Assembly (NCBI GenBank): GCA_021805205.1
Contig: JAJZFV010000055.1
Span: forward strand, 81,287 to 145,286
Direction: 5' to 3'
Source: Actinomycetes bacterium
GTDB lineage: Bacteria > Actinomycetota > Acidimicrobiia > Acidimicrobiales > Acidimicrobiaceae
DNA: 64,000 bases
Position numbers and translations under genes: made by a program. Below, piece by piece: positions 35,801 through 44,872 of the stretch. Position 1 is the stretch's first letter; every line of letters starts with the position of its first letter. Under the pieces are notes generated by a model, which saw nothing but the letters and a program-made list of their open reading frames with translations, made no database searches and had not been told where the DNA came from.

Positions 35801-36664
35801 TTGATCAATTTGGATGCGGAGCATTCTTACGTCGTTTCAGGTACCGCTGAGGCAACTTTAAATAGCCTAGACCAGGGAACTCTTGATCTTATCTACATTG
35901 ATCCCCCCTTCAACACCGGCATAACCCAGACGAAGACGACGACAAAGAGCCGCCAATCGAACGATAACGACGGTTTGACGGGATTTGGAGGAAAGAAGTA
36001 CCACCGCGAGAAAGTAGAGGCGGTCGGCTACAACGATAGCCACGACGACTTTATCGATTCATTTCTAAAGCCAGTGCTCGAACTTTCACACCAAAAGTTA
36101 AAGGACCACGGAGCGCTCTACCTCCATCTCGACTATCGCGAAGTTCACTACGCCAAAGTACTGCTCGATAAAGTATTTGGTCGTGATAACTTCCTAAACG
36201 AAATCATCTGGGCCTACGACTACGGCGGCAAGGCTAAGACCAGGTGGCCTGCCAAACACGACAACATCCTCTTTTACGTTAAAGATCGCAAAAACTACAA
36301 GTTCAATAGTGATCAGATCGATCGCGAGCCATATATGGCCCCGGGTCTCGTCACCAAGGAGAAAGCGGAGCGAGGAAAGCTGCCTACAGATGTGTGGTGG
36401 CACACGATTGTAAGTCCCACCGGGAGGGAAAAGAGCGGATATCCTAACCAGAAACCCCTTGGGATTCTGCGGCGCATTTTAGGCGCTTCAAGCGACGAAG
36501 GAGATTTTGTGGCAGACTTCTTCAGTGGTTCTGGCACAACCGCTGTCGCAGCTAGCGAAATGGGGAGAAGATTTATCGTTAGTGATGTAAATCCCAAGGC
36601 TATCGAAGTTACCTCTACCCGACTCGACGCCATAGGAGCCAAGTATCAAAGATTGGATCTCTAG
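35801..36664 (+). CDS. Site-specific DNA methyltransferase (N6-adenine/N4-cytosine type)
   Basis: A 287-residue beta-class enzyme. Catalytic motif IV is DPPFNTG near residue 34, and the SAM-binding motif I FFSGSGTTAVAASEMGRRF lies at the C-terminal end, which is the beta order. LHLDYREVHYAKVLLDKVFG and NQKPLGILRRIL are further family motifs. It transfers a methyl group to the exocyclic amino group of A or C. No restriction gene or specificity subunit adjoins, so it is an orphan with possible regulatory role. Start is TTG with GGAGC upstream. Confidence 0.9.
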   Translation: MINLDAEHSYVVSGTAEATLNSLDQGTLDLIYIDPPFNTGITQTKTTTKSRQSNDNDGLTGFGGKKYHREKVEAVGYNDSHDDFIDSFLKPVLELSHQKLKDHGALYLHLDYREVHYAKVLLDKVFGRDNFLNEIIWAYDYGGKAKTRWPAKHDNILFYVKDRKNYKFNSDQIDREPYMAPGLVTKEKAERGKLPTDVWWHTIVSPTGREKSGYPNQKPLGILRRILGASSDEGDFVADFFSGSGTTAVAASEMGRRFIVSDVNPKAIEVTSTRLDAIGAKYQRLDL

Positions 36665-36678
36665 CTTCTAGCTAATTC

Positions 36679-38322
36679 TTAATTTGACGGAGACAAGAAC
36701 GAGCTAGCCTCGAGCGATCCCCCTGTCACAATCGGAAGGACAACACTTAGGGCTGCTTGACCAACTTGATGATCGAACCATATCGGCTGTGGTAGCTGGA
36801 AGAGTGGAAGCTCGACCATATTTGCCCAAATCTGGCCATCCACAGCGTTGTATAGCTTTGATGCATCGATGGGATAGACCTGTTCAGCCGCCTTGGTTAT
36901 CTCACCCGAAGTTAACGAGGCAAATGTCGATGGGTCAGCCGAATTCAACTGATTGACAACTATCTTCAATCGATCAGATGGTTCAGGTGAAGCTGGAATG
37001 TCCCACAAAACAGCTGTAAATTGGCCACTGTTGATTAGCTCTTGCGGTGAAGACGTAGATGAATAAGGGTGGAGCGCCACCGAAAAGCCGAAGTAACTCC
37101 AGATTCGATCGATTAGGGCTGCGCTCTTAGCATCTACCGGCGAACTTGAATCGTAGGCGAGCGATATCTTAACCTGTCCAGTTGGAAGCGATAGGTTTCC
37201 CAACTGATCGTATGTCATTCCCGCTTGCACAAAGGATCGAATTGCTTTGGCAAAGTCCCCGACCAAAAAGAACCCCTGATGGTCGGCGTACCCCTGCTCT
37301 GAATTGATGTAAAGGTTGTTTCCAGGTGGCGCAGTCGGATAGTCAGAGAGAGGCGTCTGCCCATAAAGGTTAGACCATAGTGAACTCCTATCGATGGAGT
37401 AGGCTAAACCATTTCGAAACGCCAGCGAGGTATTCGATGAATTAAATAGAAGGGAAGTTACGGAAGACCCTCGGACAAACCCGGAGGTAACTGCCGACGA
37501 TGGGGCAAAGGAACCCGAAGCACCGACGGTTGCATTCAGAGAGGCAACATTGGAGGTACCGTCGCTAAAGGTTATTGACGAAAAGTTAGAGGGCTTGTTA
37601 GTTGCCAAGACGATACTCTGGGCAGTATACGACTTGATCAGGTAGTTGGTTATCGACGGAAGGCTGGTGATCCCAAACGAAAGTCCCGCTAAAAAACCAT
37701 GGAGGTGCATGTAACGAGCGGGGTAGATGGCGGAGAACAGACTTCTCCAGTCGGTAAACGGATGCTTGAAGGTAACGGTCACGGCACTTCCGTCGCTATT
37801 AGACACCAGCGAAGCGATATCCGAATACCCCGATGTATCGACCAACTCAGATGCGTATGGTAAAACTTTGCCCTCTAGGCCGTTGTCGAGAGCCTCCCAG
37901 GTGTAGATAAAGTCCAGGGCTGAAAGAGGGTGACCGTCGCTCCAAATCGCCTTCTGATTGATCTTATAGACCACCTCTTGAGGGTTTACCGAGATCGTCT
38001 CAGCGCTAAGGATATAGCGAGTGTCTAGGACAAAGTTTCCACTTGAATCTACGTAGAAGGCCCTAGGGAGTAGAAGAGAGTCGACGAGGCGAGTCACAGA
38101 TCGATCGCCGACGCTGACCATTGGATTCAAAGTTGCCGGAATCGATGGCACAGTCACATTAAGCGAACCGTAGTAAGTAGGGGTAGCCTCTGAACCTCCA
38201 CCACAGGCTCCAAGCAGTAAAGCAGCAACTATAAAAAGCGAAATGTACCTAATTAGACGCAGCTCAAAACTCCTGAAGCCGGGCCATATACAAATTGGCC
38301 ATCTTTTGGTTGCAAAACTCAA
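36679..38322 (-). CDS. ABC transporter substrate-binding lipoprotein, family 5
   Basis: A 547-residue lipoprotein: a signal helix ends in the lipobox LLGAC with Cys40 as the acylation site. The mature part follows the SBP_bac_5 (oligopeptide/nickel/DppA-like) plan, with VPSIPATLNPMV, AIWSDGHPLSALDFIYTWEAL and FKHPFTDWRSLF. Family 5 proteins bind peptides, nickel complexes or other solutes. No permease or ATPase gene adjoins; it is the last gene of the gap-pgk-tpiA-secG line. The first 20 residues before the signal are unusually long, so the true start may be internal. Confidence 0.8.
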   Translation of the reverse strand: MSFATKRWPICIWPGFRSFELRLIRYISLFIVAALLLGACGGGSEATPTYYGSLNVTVPSIPATLNPMVSVGDRSVTRLVDSLLLPRAFYVDSSGNFVLDTRYILSAETISVNPQEVVYKINQKAIWSDGHPLSALDFIYTWEALDNGLEGKVLPYASELVDTSGYSDIASLVSNSDGSAVTVTFKHPFTDWRSLFSAIYPARYMHLHGFLAGLSFGITSLPSITNYLIKSYTAQSIVLATNKPSNFSSITFSDGTSNVASLNATVGASGSFAPSSAVTSGFVRGSSVTSLLFNSSNTSLAFRNGLAYSIDRSSLWSNLYGQTPLSDYPTAPPGNNLYINSEQGYADHQGFFLVGDFAKAIRSFVQAGMTYDQLGNLSLPTGQVKISLAYDSSSPVDAKSAALIDRIWSYFGFSVALHPYSSTSSPQELINSGQFTAVLWDIPASPEPSDRLKIVVNQLNSADPSTFASLTSGEITKAAEQVYPIDASKLYNAVDGQIWANMVELPLFQLPQPIWFDHQVGQAALSVVLPIVTGGSLEASSFLSPSN

Positions 38323-38324
38323 CT

Positions 38325-38340
38325 TCGGCTAAGTAGCCGA
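38325..38340 (-). terminator. Small hairpin between secG and lipoprotein gene
   Basis: TCGGCTA and TAGCCGA form a tight stem with minimal loop in the 30-base gap. Weak; it may lower read-through from secG. Confidence 0.25.
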
Positions 38341-38352
38341 GTCAGCCACAGG

Positions 38353-38580
38353 CTAAAGCCGCAGTGACAGTGCTACCGCAGATGCCATAAAGAGAAGGGC
38401 GAAGACGATGGTAATCCTGTCGAGATTCTTCTCGGCTACAGTCGAGCCCGCAGCAGCGGCACCCACCGAACCTCCCAAAAGATCGGAAACTCCACCACCC
38501 TTTCCAGCGTGAAGAAGAATTAGCACAACGAGTGCTACTGCCGAAATAATCTCAAGAACAACCAATAACGCCGTGAACAC
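38353..38580 (-). CDS. secG: Preprotein translocase subunit SecG
   Basis: A 75-residue protein with two membrane helices (VLEIISAVALVVLILLHAG and ITIVFALLFMASAVALSL) joined by the conserved Gly-rich loop GKGGGVSDLLGGSVG. SecG aids SecYE-dependent protein export. Its place after tpiA is the usual one in Actinobacteria. Ends close to the lipoprotein gene and begins 23 bases after tpiA. Confidence 0.95.
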   Translation of the reverse strand: MFTALLVVLEIISAVALVVLILLHAGKGGGVSDLLGGSVGAAAAGSTVAEKNLDRITIVFALLFMASAVALSLRL

Positions 38581-38603
38581 CTAAAGCTCCAAATTAGTTC
38601 GCA

Positions 38604-39413
38604 CTAAATACTGCGCACGATGCGCGCAAATGCTTCAGCATCCAAACTAGCACCACCGACCAAAAGACCATCCACTCCATCTGCAGCAAGGAGCTCAGCT
38701 GATGTGGTAGGGGTCACTGACCCGCCATATTGGATCCTAACCGCGTTGGCTACCTCAGCTCCGAAGTTACGCTCAATCTCATCACGAATCAGCGAAGCGC
38801 CAGATGAAGCATCCCCAGGAGTCGCAACAAGTCCTGTACCAATCGCCCAGATTGGCTCGTATGCCACGACCGCCTTTGCCACGAGTTCAGGCGCAATTCC
38901 AACAAAGGCTCCACGAACCTGCTGACTCAAGACGTCGTCGGTCTTTCCATCCTCGCGCTCCTGCATCGATTCGCCGACGCAAACGATGGGCGTCATCGCC
39001 TCGCCAAAGGTTGCAGCAACCTTCTTATTGACAATTTCATCAGTCTCACCAAAGTACTTGCGCCTCTCGGAGTGGCCGACGATGACGTAACGCACATTGA
39101 GTTTCGAAAGCATGCTGGCCGAGATCTCTCCGGTATAGGCACCTTTGGCCTCAAAGTAGAGGTTTTGGGCCCCCAAAGCAAATCGCATCTTATCGCTTTC
39201 AATCAACAACTGCAGCGACCTAAGCGACGTTGCTGGTGGATGGATGGAGATCTCACTGTAGGCATAGTCGACGTCGCGCAATTCAAAGTAGAGTTTTTGC
39301 ACTATCGAGATCGCCTCGAGATGATTAAGGTTCATCTTCCAGTTTCCCGATATCAAACGATACCTACCAGTCGCTGGATTGGGCTTTAATTCGTATCCCT
39401 TTTTTGCTGCCAC
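38604..39413 (-). CDS. tpiA: Triosephosphate isomerase
   Basis: A 269-residue TIM-barrel enzyme interconverting dihydroxyacetone phosphate and glyceraldehyde 3-phosphate. Active-site residues: Lys in GNWKMN, His in VGHSERRKYFGE, Glu in AYEPIWAIGTG, and phosphate-binding GGSVTP. It carries about 15 extra N-terminal residues (MAAKKGYELKPNPATG) compared with usual family members. Third enzyme gene of the gap-pgk-tpiA set. Confidence 0.97.
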   Translation of the reverse strand: MAAKKGYELKPNPATGRYRLISGNWKMNLNHLEAISIVQKLYFELRDVDYAYSEISIHPPATSLRSLQLLIESDKMRFALGAQNLYFEAKGAYTGEISASMLSKLNVRYVIVGHSERRKYFGETDEIVNKKVAATFGEAMTPIVCVGESMQEREDGKTDDVLSQQVRGAFVGIAPELVAKAVVAYEPIWAIGTGLVATPGDASSGASLIRDEIERNFGAEVANAVRIQYGGSVTPTTSAELLAADGVDGLLVGGASLDAEAFARIVRSI

Positions 39414-39467
39414 GTCATCTCCTCACATCCACTAAGACACAACTTAGCGGAATCCACAATCAGATTA

Positions 39468-39491
39468 CCGTTGGGGCTCTTGCCCCAACGG
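39468..39491 (-). terminator. Perfect 10-bp hairpin between pgk and tpiA
   Basis: CCGTTGGGGC and GCCCCAACGG enclose a 4-base loop, six bases after the pgk stop. No T-run follows, so it may be an RNA-stabilising or processing element rather than a full terminator. Confidence 0.55.
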
Positions 39492-39497
39492 CGTTAC

Positions 39498-40640
39498 TTA
39501 TCTTCTTGACGCGCTATCGCGAAGCGCCTTCAACCCTGGAAGGTCACCCTTTTCGAGAAGTTCGAGAGATGCGCCTCCACCGGTCGATAGGTGACTGACT
39601 TGATCTGCTAGACCGGCCTCTTCGATTGCGGCCGCAGAATCTCCGCCACCGATTACCGAAAAACCATCCGATGCAGCTACCGCCCGGCCAACACTGAATG
39701 TGCCATTTGAGAACCGTTCATCCTCAAATACTCCCATGGGACCATTCCAGAGTATGGTTCCAGCATTGGCGATAACCTCCGAGTACTTAGCAACGGTCTC
39801 AGGGCCAACGTCTAGCCCTCGATAGCCAGCAGGAATATCACGCCCAACGCTTCGAACTTGCCCGCCGGTCGCACCGCGACCAAATGCTCCACTCGACTCC
39901 AAGACCACCGAATCGACTGGGAGGTGGATCTTATCTGATGACGCGAACAACCTCTTGCAGGTCTCGACTTTGTCCGCCTCAAAGAGAGAGTCTCCTACCT
40001 CATGGCCAAGTGCCGCTAGAAATGTATAGCTCATGGCACCACCGATCAGGAGGGCGTCGACTTTAGGAAGCATCGATTCGATTAGCGCCAGCTTATCTGA
40101 GACTTTCGCACCGCCAATGATTGCGACGAAGGGGCGCTTGGGCTCTGCCAAGAGTTGGCCCAAGACGTTAGCCTCTTTTGCCAACAGGCGCCCCGCTGCC
40201 GATGGAAGGTAGTTCGGGGGACCAACTATCGAGGCGTGTGCTCGGTGACTTGCCCCAAATGCGTCGTTCACGTAGAGGTCGTGGCCCATGACTAGCTCCT
40301 TGACGAAGCTATCGTCGTTGGCCTCCTCTCGAGGATCGAAGCGAAGGTTTTCAATCACTTCAACACCCTCATAGCGCTCTTGAATGTAGCGACGCACTGG
40401 CTCCATTGAATACTTAGCTACTACCTGCCCCTTAGGTCGTCCAAGGTGAGAGGCCATGGTGACTCGAGCTCCGCCATTTAGCAGGAACTCCAAGGTAAGG
40501 AAGGTTGAAACGATACGAAATGGATCCGCAACTTCGGCAGAGCCATCATCGTTATAGGTGAGGGGGACGTTTAGGTCTGCCCTTAGGAAGACCGACTTTC
40601 CGCTGAGGTCCCCTAGGTCCTCGAGCTCCGGCACATTCAT
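39498..40640 (-). CDS. pgk: Phosphoglycerate kinase
   Basis: A 380-residue glycolytic enzyme, transferring phosphate from 1,3-bisphosphoglycerate to ADP. N-terminal FLRADLNVPL, basic patch SHLGRPKG, VNDAFGASHRAHAS, hinge GGAKVSDKL and C-terminal IGGGDSAAAIEEAG are all present. Slightly shorter than typical 390-400 residue enzymes. Transcribed from the gap direction with a 225-base gap between. Confidence 0.97.
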   Translation of the reverse strand: MNVPELEDLGDLSGKSVFLRADLNVPLTYNDDGSAEVADPFRIVSTFLTLEFLLNGGARVTMASHLGRPKGQVVAKYSMEPVRRYIQERYEGVEVIENLRFDPREEANDDSFVKELVMGHDLYVNDAFGASHRAHASIVGPPNYLPSAAGRLLAKEANVLGQLLAEPKRPFVAIIGGAKVSDKLALIESMLPKVDALLIGGAMSYTFLAALGHEVGDSLFEADKVETCKRLFASSDKIHLPVDSVVLESSGAFGRGATGGQVRSVGRDIPAGYRGLDVGPETVAKYSEVIANAGTILWNGPMGVFEDERFSNGTFSVGRAVAASDGFSVIGGGDSAAAIEEAGLADQVSHLSTGGGASLELLEKGDLPGLKALRDSASRR

Positions 40641-40865
40641 CTATGCACTCCATTCGTGAAAAATCACTTTTGTATATCCGACTTTAAAAACTCAAGTCGG
40701 ACCATCTATCAATGCGTGTGGCACCCTAAGTTAGCCTCTGGAGATTTAGAAACACAACAGAGCGGCAAATTAAAGAATCAGTGGCCTTCCACGGGTTACT
40801 TCGCACAAGACCACTGAGAGATTTAAGGTTTATCTGGCTAAAAGCACCGCAGCTCTAAGTTTAAC

Positions 40866-41888
40866 TTACAGCGAAGATCCAATGATCGCCGCTAGATCGA
40901 CCAGACGGTTCGAATAACCCCACTCATTGTCGTACCAACCGAAGACCTTCACCAAGGTCGTTCCATTTTCTAGGTCCATTGCCATAGTCATATTGGAGTC
41001 AATTGTGCAAGAAAAAGGCGTGCCAACGATATCGGAGGAGACCAAAGGTGCAGTCGAATACTCGAGCACCTTCGAGAGGGGACCGGATGTCGCCGCAGCC
41101 TCGTAGGCCTCATTGATCTGGTCCTTGGTGTAGGTACCGTTGAGGATAACAGTTGCGTCAGTGATCGAACCATCTGGGACTGGGACTCGAAGGCTGGTTC
41201 CGTCTAGTCGACCCGCCATAGCTTGGAGGACTAGGCCAGTAGCTTTGGCTGCTCCAGTAGTAGAGGGTACGATGTTAGCAGCGGCAGCTCGGGCTCTGCG
41301 AAGATCTTTGTGAGCTAGATCTAAAAGGTTCTGGTCGTTGGTATAGGCGTGTACCGTACTCATAAGACCCTTGTGAACTCCAAAGGCATCATCTAAGACC
41401 TTGATCATTGGTACGAAGCAGTTAGTAGTGCAGGACGCATTAGAAACGATCTTGTGGTTGACACTGTCATAGTCTCCGTCGTTTACTCCTACGACAAAGG
41501 TGGCATCAACATTTGTACCCGGGGCCGAGATTATTACCTTCTTGGCGCCAGCGTCGATGTGGGCTACGGCCTTGGTGCCGTCGGTAAAGATTCCGGTGCT
41601 CTCGATTACGACGTCACAGCCCAATTCACCCCAGGGGAGGGCTTTGGGATCACGCTCTGAGAAGACTTTGATAACGTGGTCCCCGACCTTGATCCCATTT
41701 TCCAGGGCCTCCACATTCTCCTTGAGACGACCGTGGGTGGTATCGTACTTCAAAAGGTGAGCATTTGTAGCAATCGAGGTCAAATCGTTTACTGCTACTA
41801 CTTCAATATCAGCACCTTGCTCTTTTACAGCGCGGTAGAAGTTACGTCCGATACGGCCAAAGCCGTTAATTCCGACGCGAATCGCCAT
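40866..41888 (-). CDS. gap: Type I glyceraldehyde-3-phosphate dehydrogenase
   Basis: A 340-residue enzyme. NAD-binding GINGFGRIGRN opens the protein, catalytic Cys lies in SNASCTTNC, and the C-terminal WYDNEWGYSNRLVDL is diagnostic. I chose ATG at 41888 because GGAGGT sits five bases upstream; the frame continues four codons further. It makes 1,3-bisphosphoglycerate from glyceraldehyde 3-phosphate and NAD. The gene usually preceding it, whiA, is absent. Confidence 0.97.
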   Translation of the reverse strand: MAIRVGINGFGRIGRNFYRAVKEQGADIEVVAVNDLTSIATNAHLLKYDTTHGRLKENVEALENGIKVGDHVIKVFSERDPKALPWGELGCDVVIESTGIFTDGTKAVAHIDAGAKKVIISAPGTNVDATFVVGVNDGDYDSVNHKIVSNASCTTNCFVPMIKVLDDAFGVHKGLMSTVHAYTNDQNLLDLAHKDLRRARAAAANIVPSTTGAAKATGLVLQAMAGRLDGTSLRVPVPDGSITDATVILNGTYTKDQINEAYEAAATSGPLSKVLEYSTAPLVSSDIVGTPFSCTIDSNMTMAMDLENGTTLVKVFGWYDNEWGYSNRLVDLAAIIGSSL

Positions 41889-42137
41889 TGCGACCTCCAA
41901 TAAGCCATCTCTTCAACTACAAATAGTTGAAGGTTATCCCCATACTAAGTCCCAGTGACCAAAGCACCCGAGACCCTCCGGAAAGCCTATACGCCAAATA
42001 GACAACTACATTGCGCTGCTAATTCAAAGTAATCAATGGCAACCAATCAATATTTATTTAGATCATCCTCTTCAGTGATCGAAGATGGAAACGCTTGGAA
42101 TCCGATGGCTCCAGAAAGATAAGAGTCGAGGCGTGAC

Positions 42138-43043
42138 TCAACCGATGATTGCATGCAGTGCATCTGCAAGCAAGGCTATGTCATGAACTCGCTTTTCATC
42201 TCCACTCAATCGGGCAAATGTCCACTCACACTTCGACTTATCGACCTCTCCTAGTTCAATCGATGTATCGTCGTAGAGGACTTGATCGACTGAAAATCCA
42301 AATCGACTAATTTCAGCCAGGTGATCAGCTACCGACATGTCTTGAGCCTCTCCAGCCTGGGGCGATAAGTTAGCAATGTAGATTACCCTGGCTCCAGATG
42401 CGACTACCGCCCTTTGGACCTTTGGGATTCCGATCACCGCACCTATCGAGGTATGTATCGATCCTGGGCCAATCGTTATGGTAGTAGCGGCGGCTATTGC
42501 TTCAATTACTACATCAGGAACTTCCGGATCAGATGGCATTAATGCAACTGCGTCCAATCCAGCGGTACTTGCAACCATTGCCTGTCCCACAATCTGCATC
42601 TCGCCGTAGTGACCGATGAGGGTTATCGGATCATTGCTAACAGGCAATATCAAACCGTTGGCGAAGGTAAGTCTTGAAAGCTCCACACATGCCTCGACTG
42701 GTGTGGTTCCGATAGACATTAAGGCGGTAAGAATCAAGTTACCAAGGGCATGGCCACGGAGCTCGGTCTGAGAGAAGCGATACTCGAGGATCGAGGCCCA
42801 GCTCGACGAAGGGTCAGCCAAGGCAGAGATACACCTTCTTATGTCGCCCGGAGGAATTTGACCAAAGGCCTCACGCAAACGCCCCGAAGAGCCCCCGTCA
42901 TCCGCAACAGAGACTACACCTACTGGGAAGTGGCCGACTCTAGCCAATGCAGCGAGCGTTGCTGCTAGGCCATGGCCCCCACCAATCGCCACAATCCTCT
43001 GCGGCGATGCCACATACGATGGTGCTATCTCTTCAAGTCTCAA
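42138..43043 (-). CDS. yvcK: YvcK family protein (gluconeogenesis/cell-wall factor, CofD-like fold)
   Basis: A 301-residue protein of the YvcK/CofD fold. GGGHGLAATLAAL is the nucleotide-sugar binding loop, VSVADDGGSSGRLR and PPGDIRRCISAL are family signatures, and ITIGPGSIHTSIG is the C-terminal glycine motif. YvcK binds UDP-sugars and controls carbon flux to cell wall in Gram-positive bacteria. Start overlaps rapZ stop (ATGA). Confidence 0.95.
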   Translation of the reverse strand: MRLEEIAPSYVASPQRIVAIGGGHGLAATLAALARVGHFPVGVVSVADDGGSSGRLREAFGQIPPGDIRRCISALADPSSSWASILEYRFSQTELRGHALGNLILTALMSIGTTPVEACVELSRLTFANGLILPVSNDPITLIGHYGEMQIVGQAMVASTAGLDAVALMPSDPEVPDVVIEAIAAATTITIGPGSIHTSIGAVIGIPKVQRAVVASGARVIYIANLSPQAGEAQDMSVADHLAEISRFGFSVDQVLYDDTSIELGEVDKSKCEWTFARLSGDEKRVHDIALLADALHAIIG

Positions 43044-43891
43044 CGATCTACGTCCCTATGAATTACACGAGGTACAATCGACCTCTCGTTGAAGTAGGCC
43101 GCAAGCTGATCGGCCACCACTACGCTTCGATGGCGCCCTCCGGTGCACCCAACCGCTACAGTTAGGTAGGATTTACCCTCCTTCTCATAGGCGGGTAGGA
43201 GAAAGTCAAAGAGCGACCGAAGCTTGTCTAAAAATTCAGTGGTATCAGGCTGACTCATCACGTAATTCCTAACTGGATCTTCCAGCCCGGTGTGAGGTCG
43301 AAGCTCCGGTATCCAGTGCGGGTTGGGCAAGAAACGGCAGTCAAATAGAAGATCGACGTCGCGGGGCGTTCCGTAAGAGAAGCCAAATGACATTACAGTT
43401 AGGGTCAAGGATGTGGTCTCACCAACACCTGAAAAAAGTTCACCAATTCGCCGACGTAGTTCATGGATATTTAGCGAAGAGGTGTCGATTATGACGTCAG
43501 CGATCTCTCGAAGGGGCATAAGCAATTTACGCTCCTTGTCGATCGAGACCGCCACTCCTTCATCACCCAATGGATGACGGCGACGAGTACTTTCGAAACG
43601 AGTGATCAGTGCCTCATCCGTCGCCTCAAGAAATAGCACTCGAACCGAAGCACCGAGATAGCGAAGGTGCTCAATCTCGGATCGAACTCCTTCGATTGCT
43701 TCGTACCCATATCTCCCTACCACAAATACAACTTTTTCAGCGTTACTATTGCGGTCAGCGAGCTCGGACACCTTTGAGATTAGCGATACCGGCATATTGT
43801 CGATTACAAACCAGCCAAGGTCTTCTAGAGCGGCTGCACCTGAAGAACGACCCGCACCCGACATCCCCACTATAAAGAGGTACTCAGTCAC
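43040..43891 (-). CDS. rapZ: RNase adapter protein RapZ
   Basis: A 283-residue nucleotide-binding protein. P-loop is GMSGAGRSS, the Arg form common in Actinobacteria, followed by ALEDLGWFVIDNMP. C-terminal signatures are SFGFSYGTPRDVDLLFDCRFLPNP and VGCTGGRHRSV. In E. coli it guides RNase E to GlmZ RNA; in Actinobacteria the role is unclear. GTG start with AGGGGG upstream, coupled to yvcK. Confidence 0.96.
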   Translation of the reverse strand: MTEYLFIVGMSGAGRSSGAAALEDLGWFVIDNMPVSLISKVSELADRNSNAEKVVFVVGRYGYEAIEGVRSEIEHLRYLGASVRVLFLEATDEALITRFESTRRRHPLGDEGVAVSIDKERKLLMPLREIADVIIDTSSLNIHELRRRIGELFSGVGETTSLTLTVMSFGFSYGTPRDVDLLFDCRFLPNPHWIPELRPHTGLEDPVRNYVMSQPDTTEFLDKLRSLFDFLLPAYEKEGKSYLTVAVGCTGGRHRSVVVADQLAAYFNERSIVPRVIHRDVDR

Positions 43892-43965
43892 TATTCCCCC
43901 TGCAAATCAAGTAACGACCGCTCGTTACATGTGCGCTCTCACGCACCAATGGTAATACCGATAAG

Positions 43966-44778
43966 CTAGTAACCCTTTACAAAGTGCAGTGCCAGTAGAC
44001 GCGGTATATATTGAGCTTCATAGTACTCCGGTGCCAGCTCCAAAAACCCTTGCGGTGGTGCCGGCTCGTAGATCTTGGCCAATATCAAGCCCTTGGCGAT
44101 CGCAGCGTTCAAGTACGATGAGAGTGTCCTGTGGACAAATGGGATAAAGACATCCTTTTCAACCTCTTCGATATTTTGGCGCTCTTCGAGGTATCGCCCC
44201 ACCCTCCAATACTGCTCCCCAAAGGATGTGTCATCCACCCACCCCGAATCGGGAGTTTGAAAGAGGGGATGGTTTAGCAGAAATAGAAAGCTACCGCCGG
44301 CCTCCAAAAGTCGATAGACCTCCGAGAGTGCACCATCTATATCTGGAATATGCTCGAAGACCAAGCAGGCTATAGCTAGGTCAAATGAACCACTAGCGAG
44401 CGGGACCTCATTTGCGCCTGCTTGGAGATAGTCGGCTACACCTCTTTGATTCGCAACTGCAATCTGCTCCAAGGTTGGATCAAAGCCAATGAGCAGCTCT
44501 CGATCCTGGATGCTAGCTAGGTGGCGAAGTATCTGTCCCTCGCCGGTTCCGATCTCCACTACCTTTTTTCGCCCCTCAGACCAAGCCGCAACTATCGGAA
44601 GGATCTGCTCTTCATACTCTGGATCGGCGCCAGCGGTAAATCCATCCTGCCACCACTTAGCGTTATGAGACCAAAGCTCGGAGGCGATGGGTTCAAACTC
44701 TCGACGAAGGTAGTCGTCGCCACTCTCGCGGTTGACTCCGCCCTCAACATCGTCGTGATGGTGATCAGAGACTCCCAT
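43966..44778 (-). CDS. Class I SAM-dependent methyltransferase
   Basis: A 270-residue enzyme. SAM-binding motif I VVEIGTGEGQILRHLA near residue 70, acidic motif LLIGFDPTLEQI, and FDLAIACLVFEHIPDI typical of Methyltransf_11. The target is unknown. It has a strong ribosome site (GGAGGT) and sits between uvrC and rapZ, positions usually adjacent, so it is an inserted gene relative to the common actinobacterial order. Confidence 0.85.
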   Translation of the reverse strand: MGVSDHHHDDVEGGVNRESGDDYLRREFEPIASELWSHNAKWWQDGFTAGADPEYEEQILPIVAAWSEGRKKVVEIGTGEGQILRHLASIQDRELLIGFDPTLEQIAVANQRGVADYLQAGANEVPLASGSFDLAIACLVFEHIPDIDGALSEVYRLLEAGGSFLFLLNHPLFQTPDSGWVDDTSFGEQYWRVGRYLEERQNIEEVEKDVFIPFVHRTLSSYLNAAIAKGLILAKIYEPAPPQGFLELAPEYYEAQYIPRLLALHFVKGY

Positions 44779-44872
44779 TTCTACCTCCTAGGCAATGACC
44801 CAAAAACACCGCAAAGGTGTCGAGCAAGTGGCACGTATGAAACCTTAGCTTTGAGTAAAGCCAAGCACCGAT

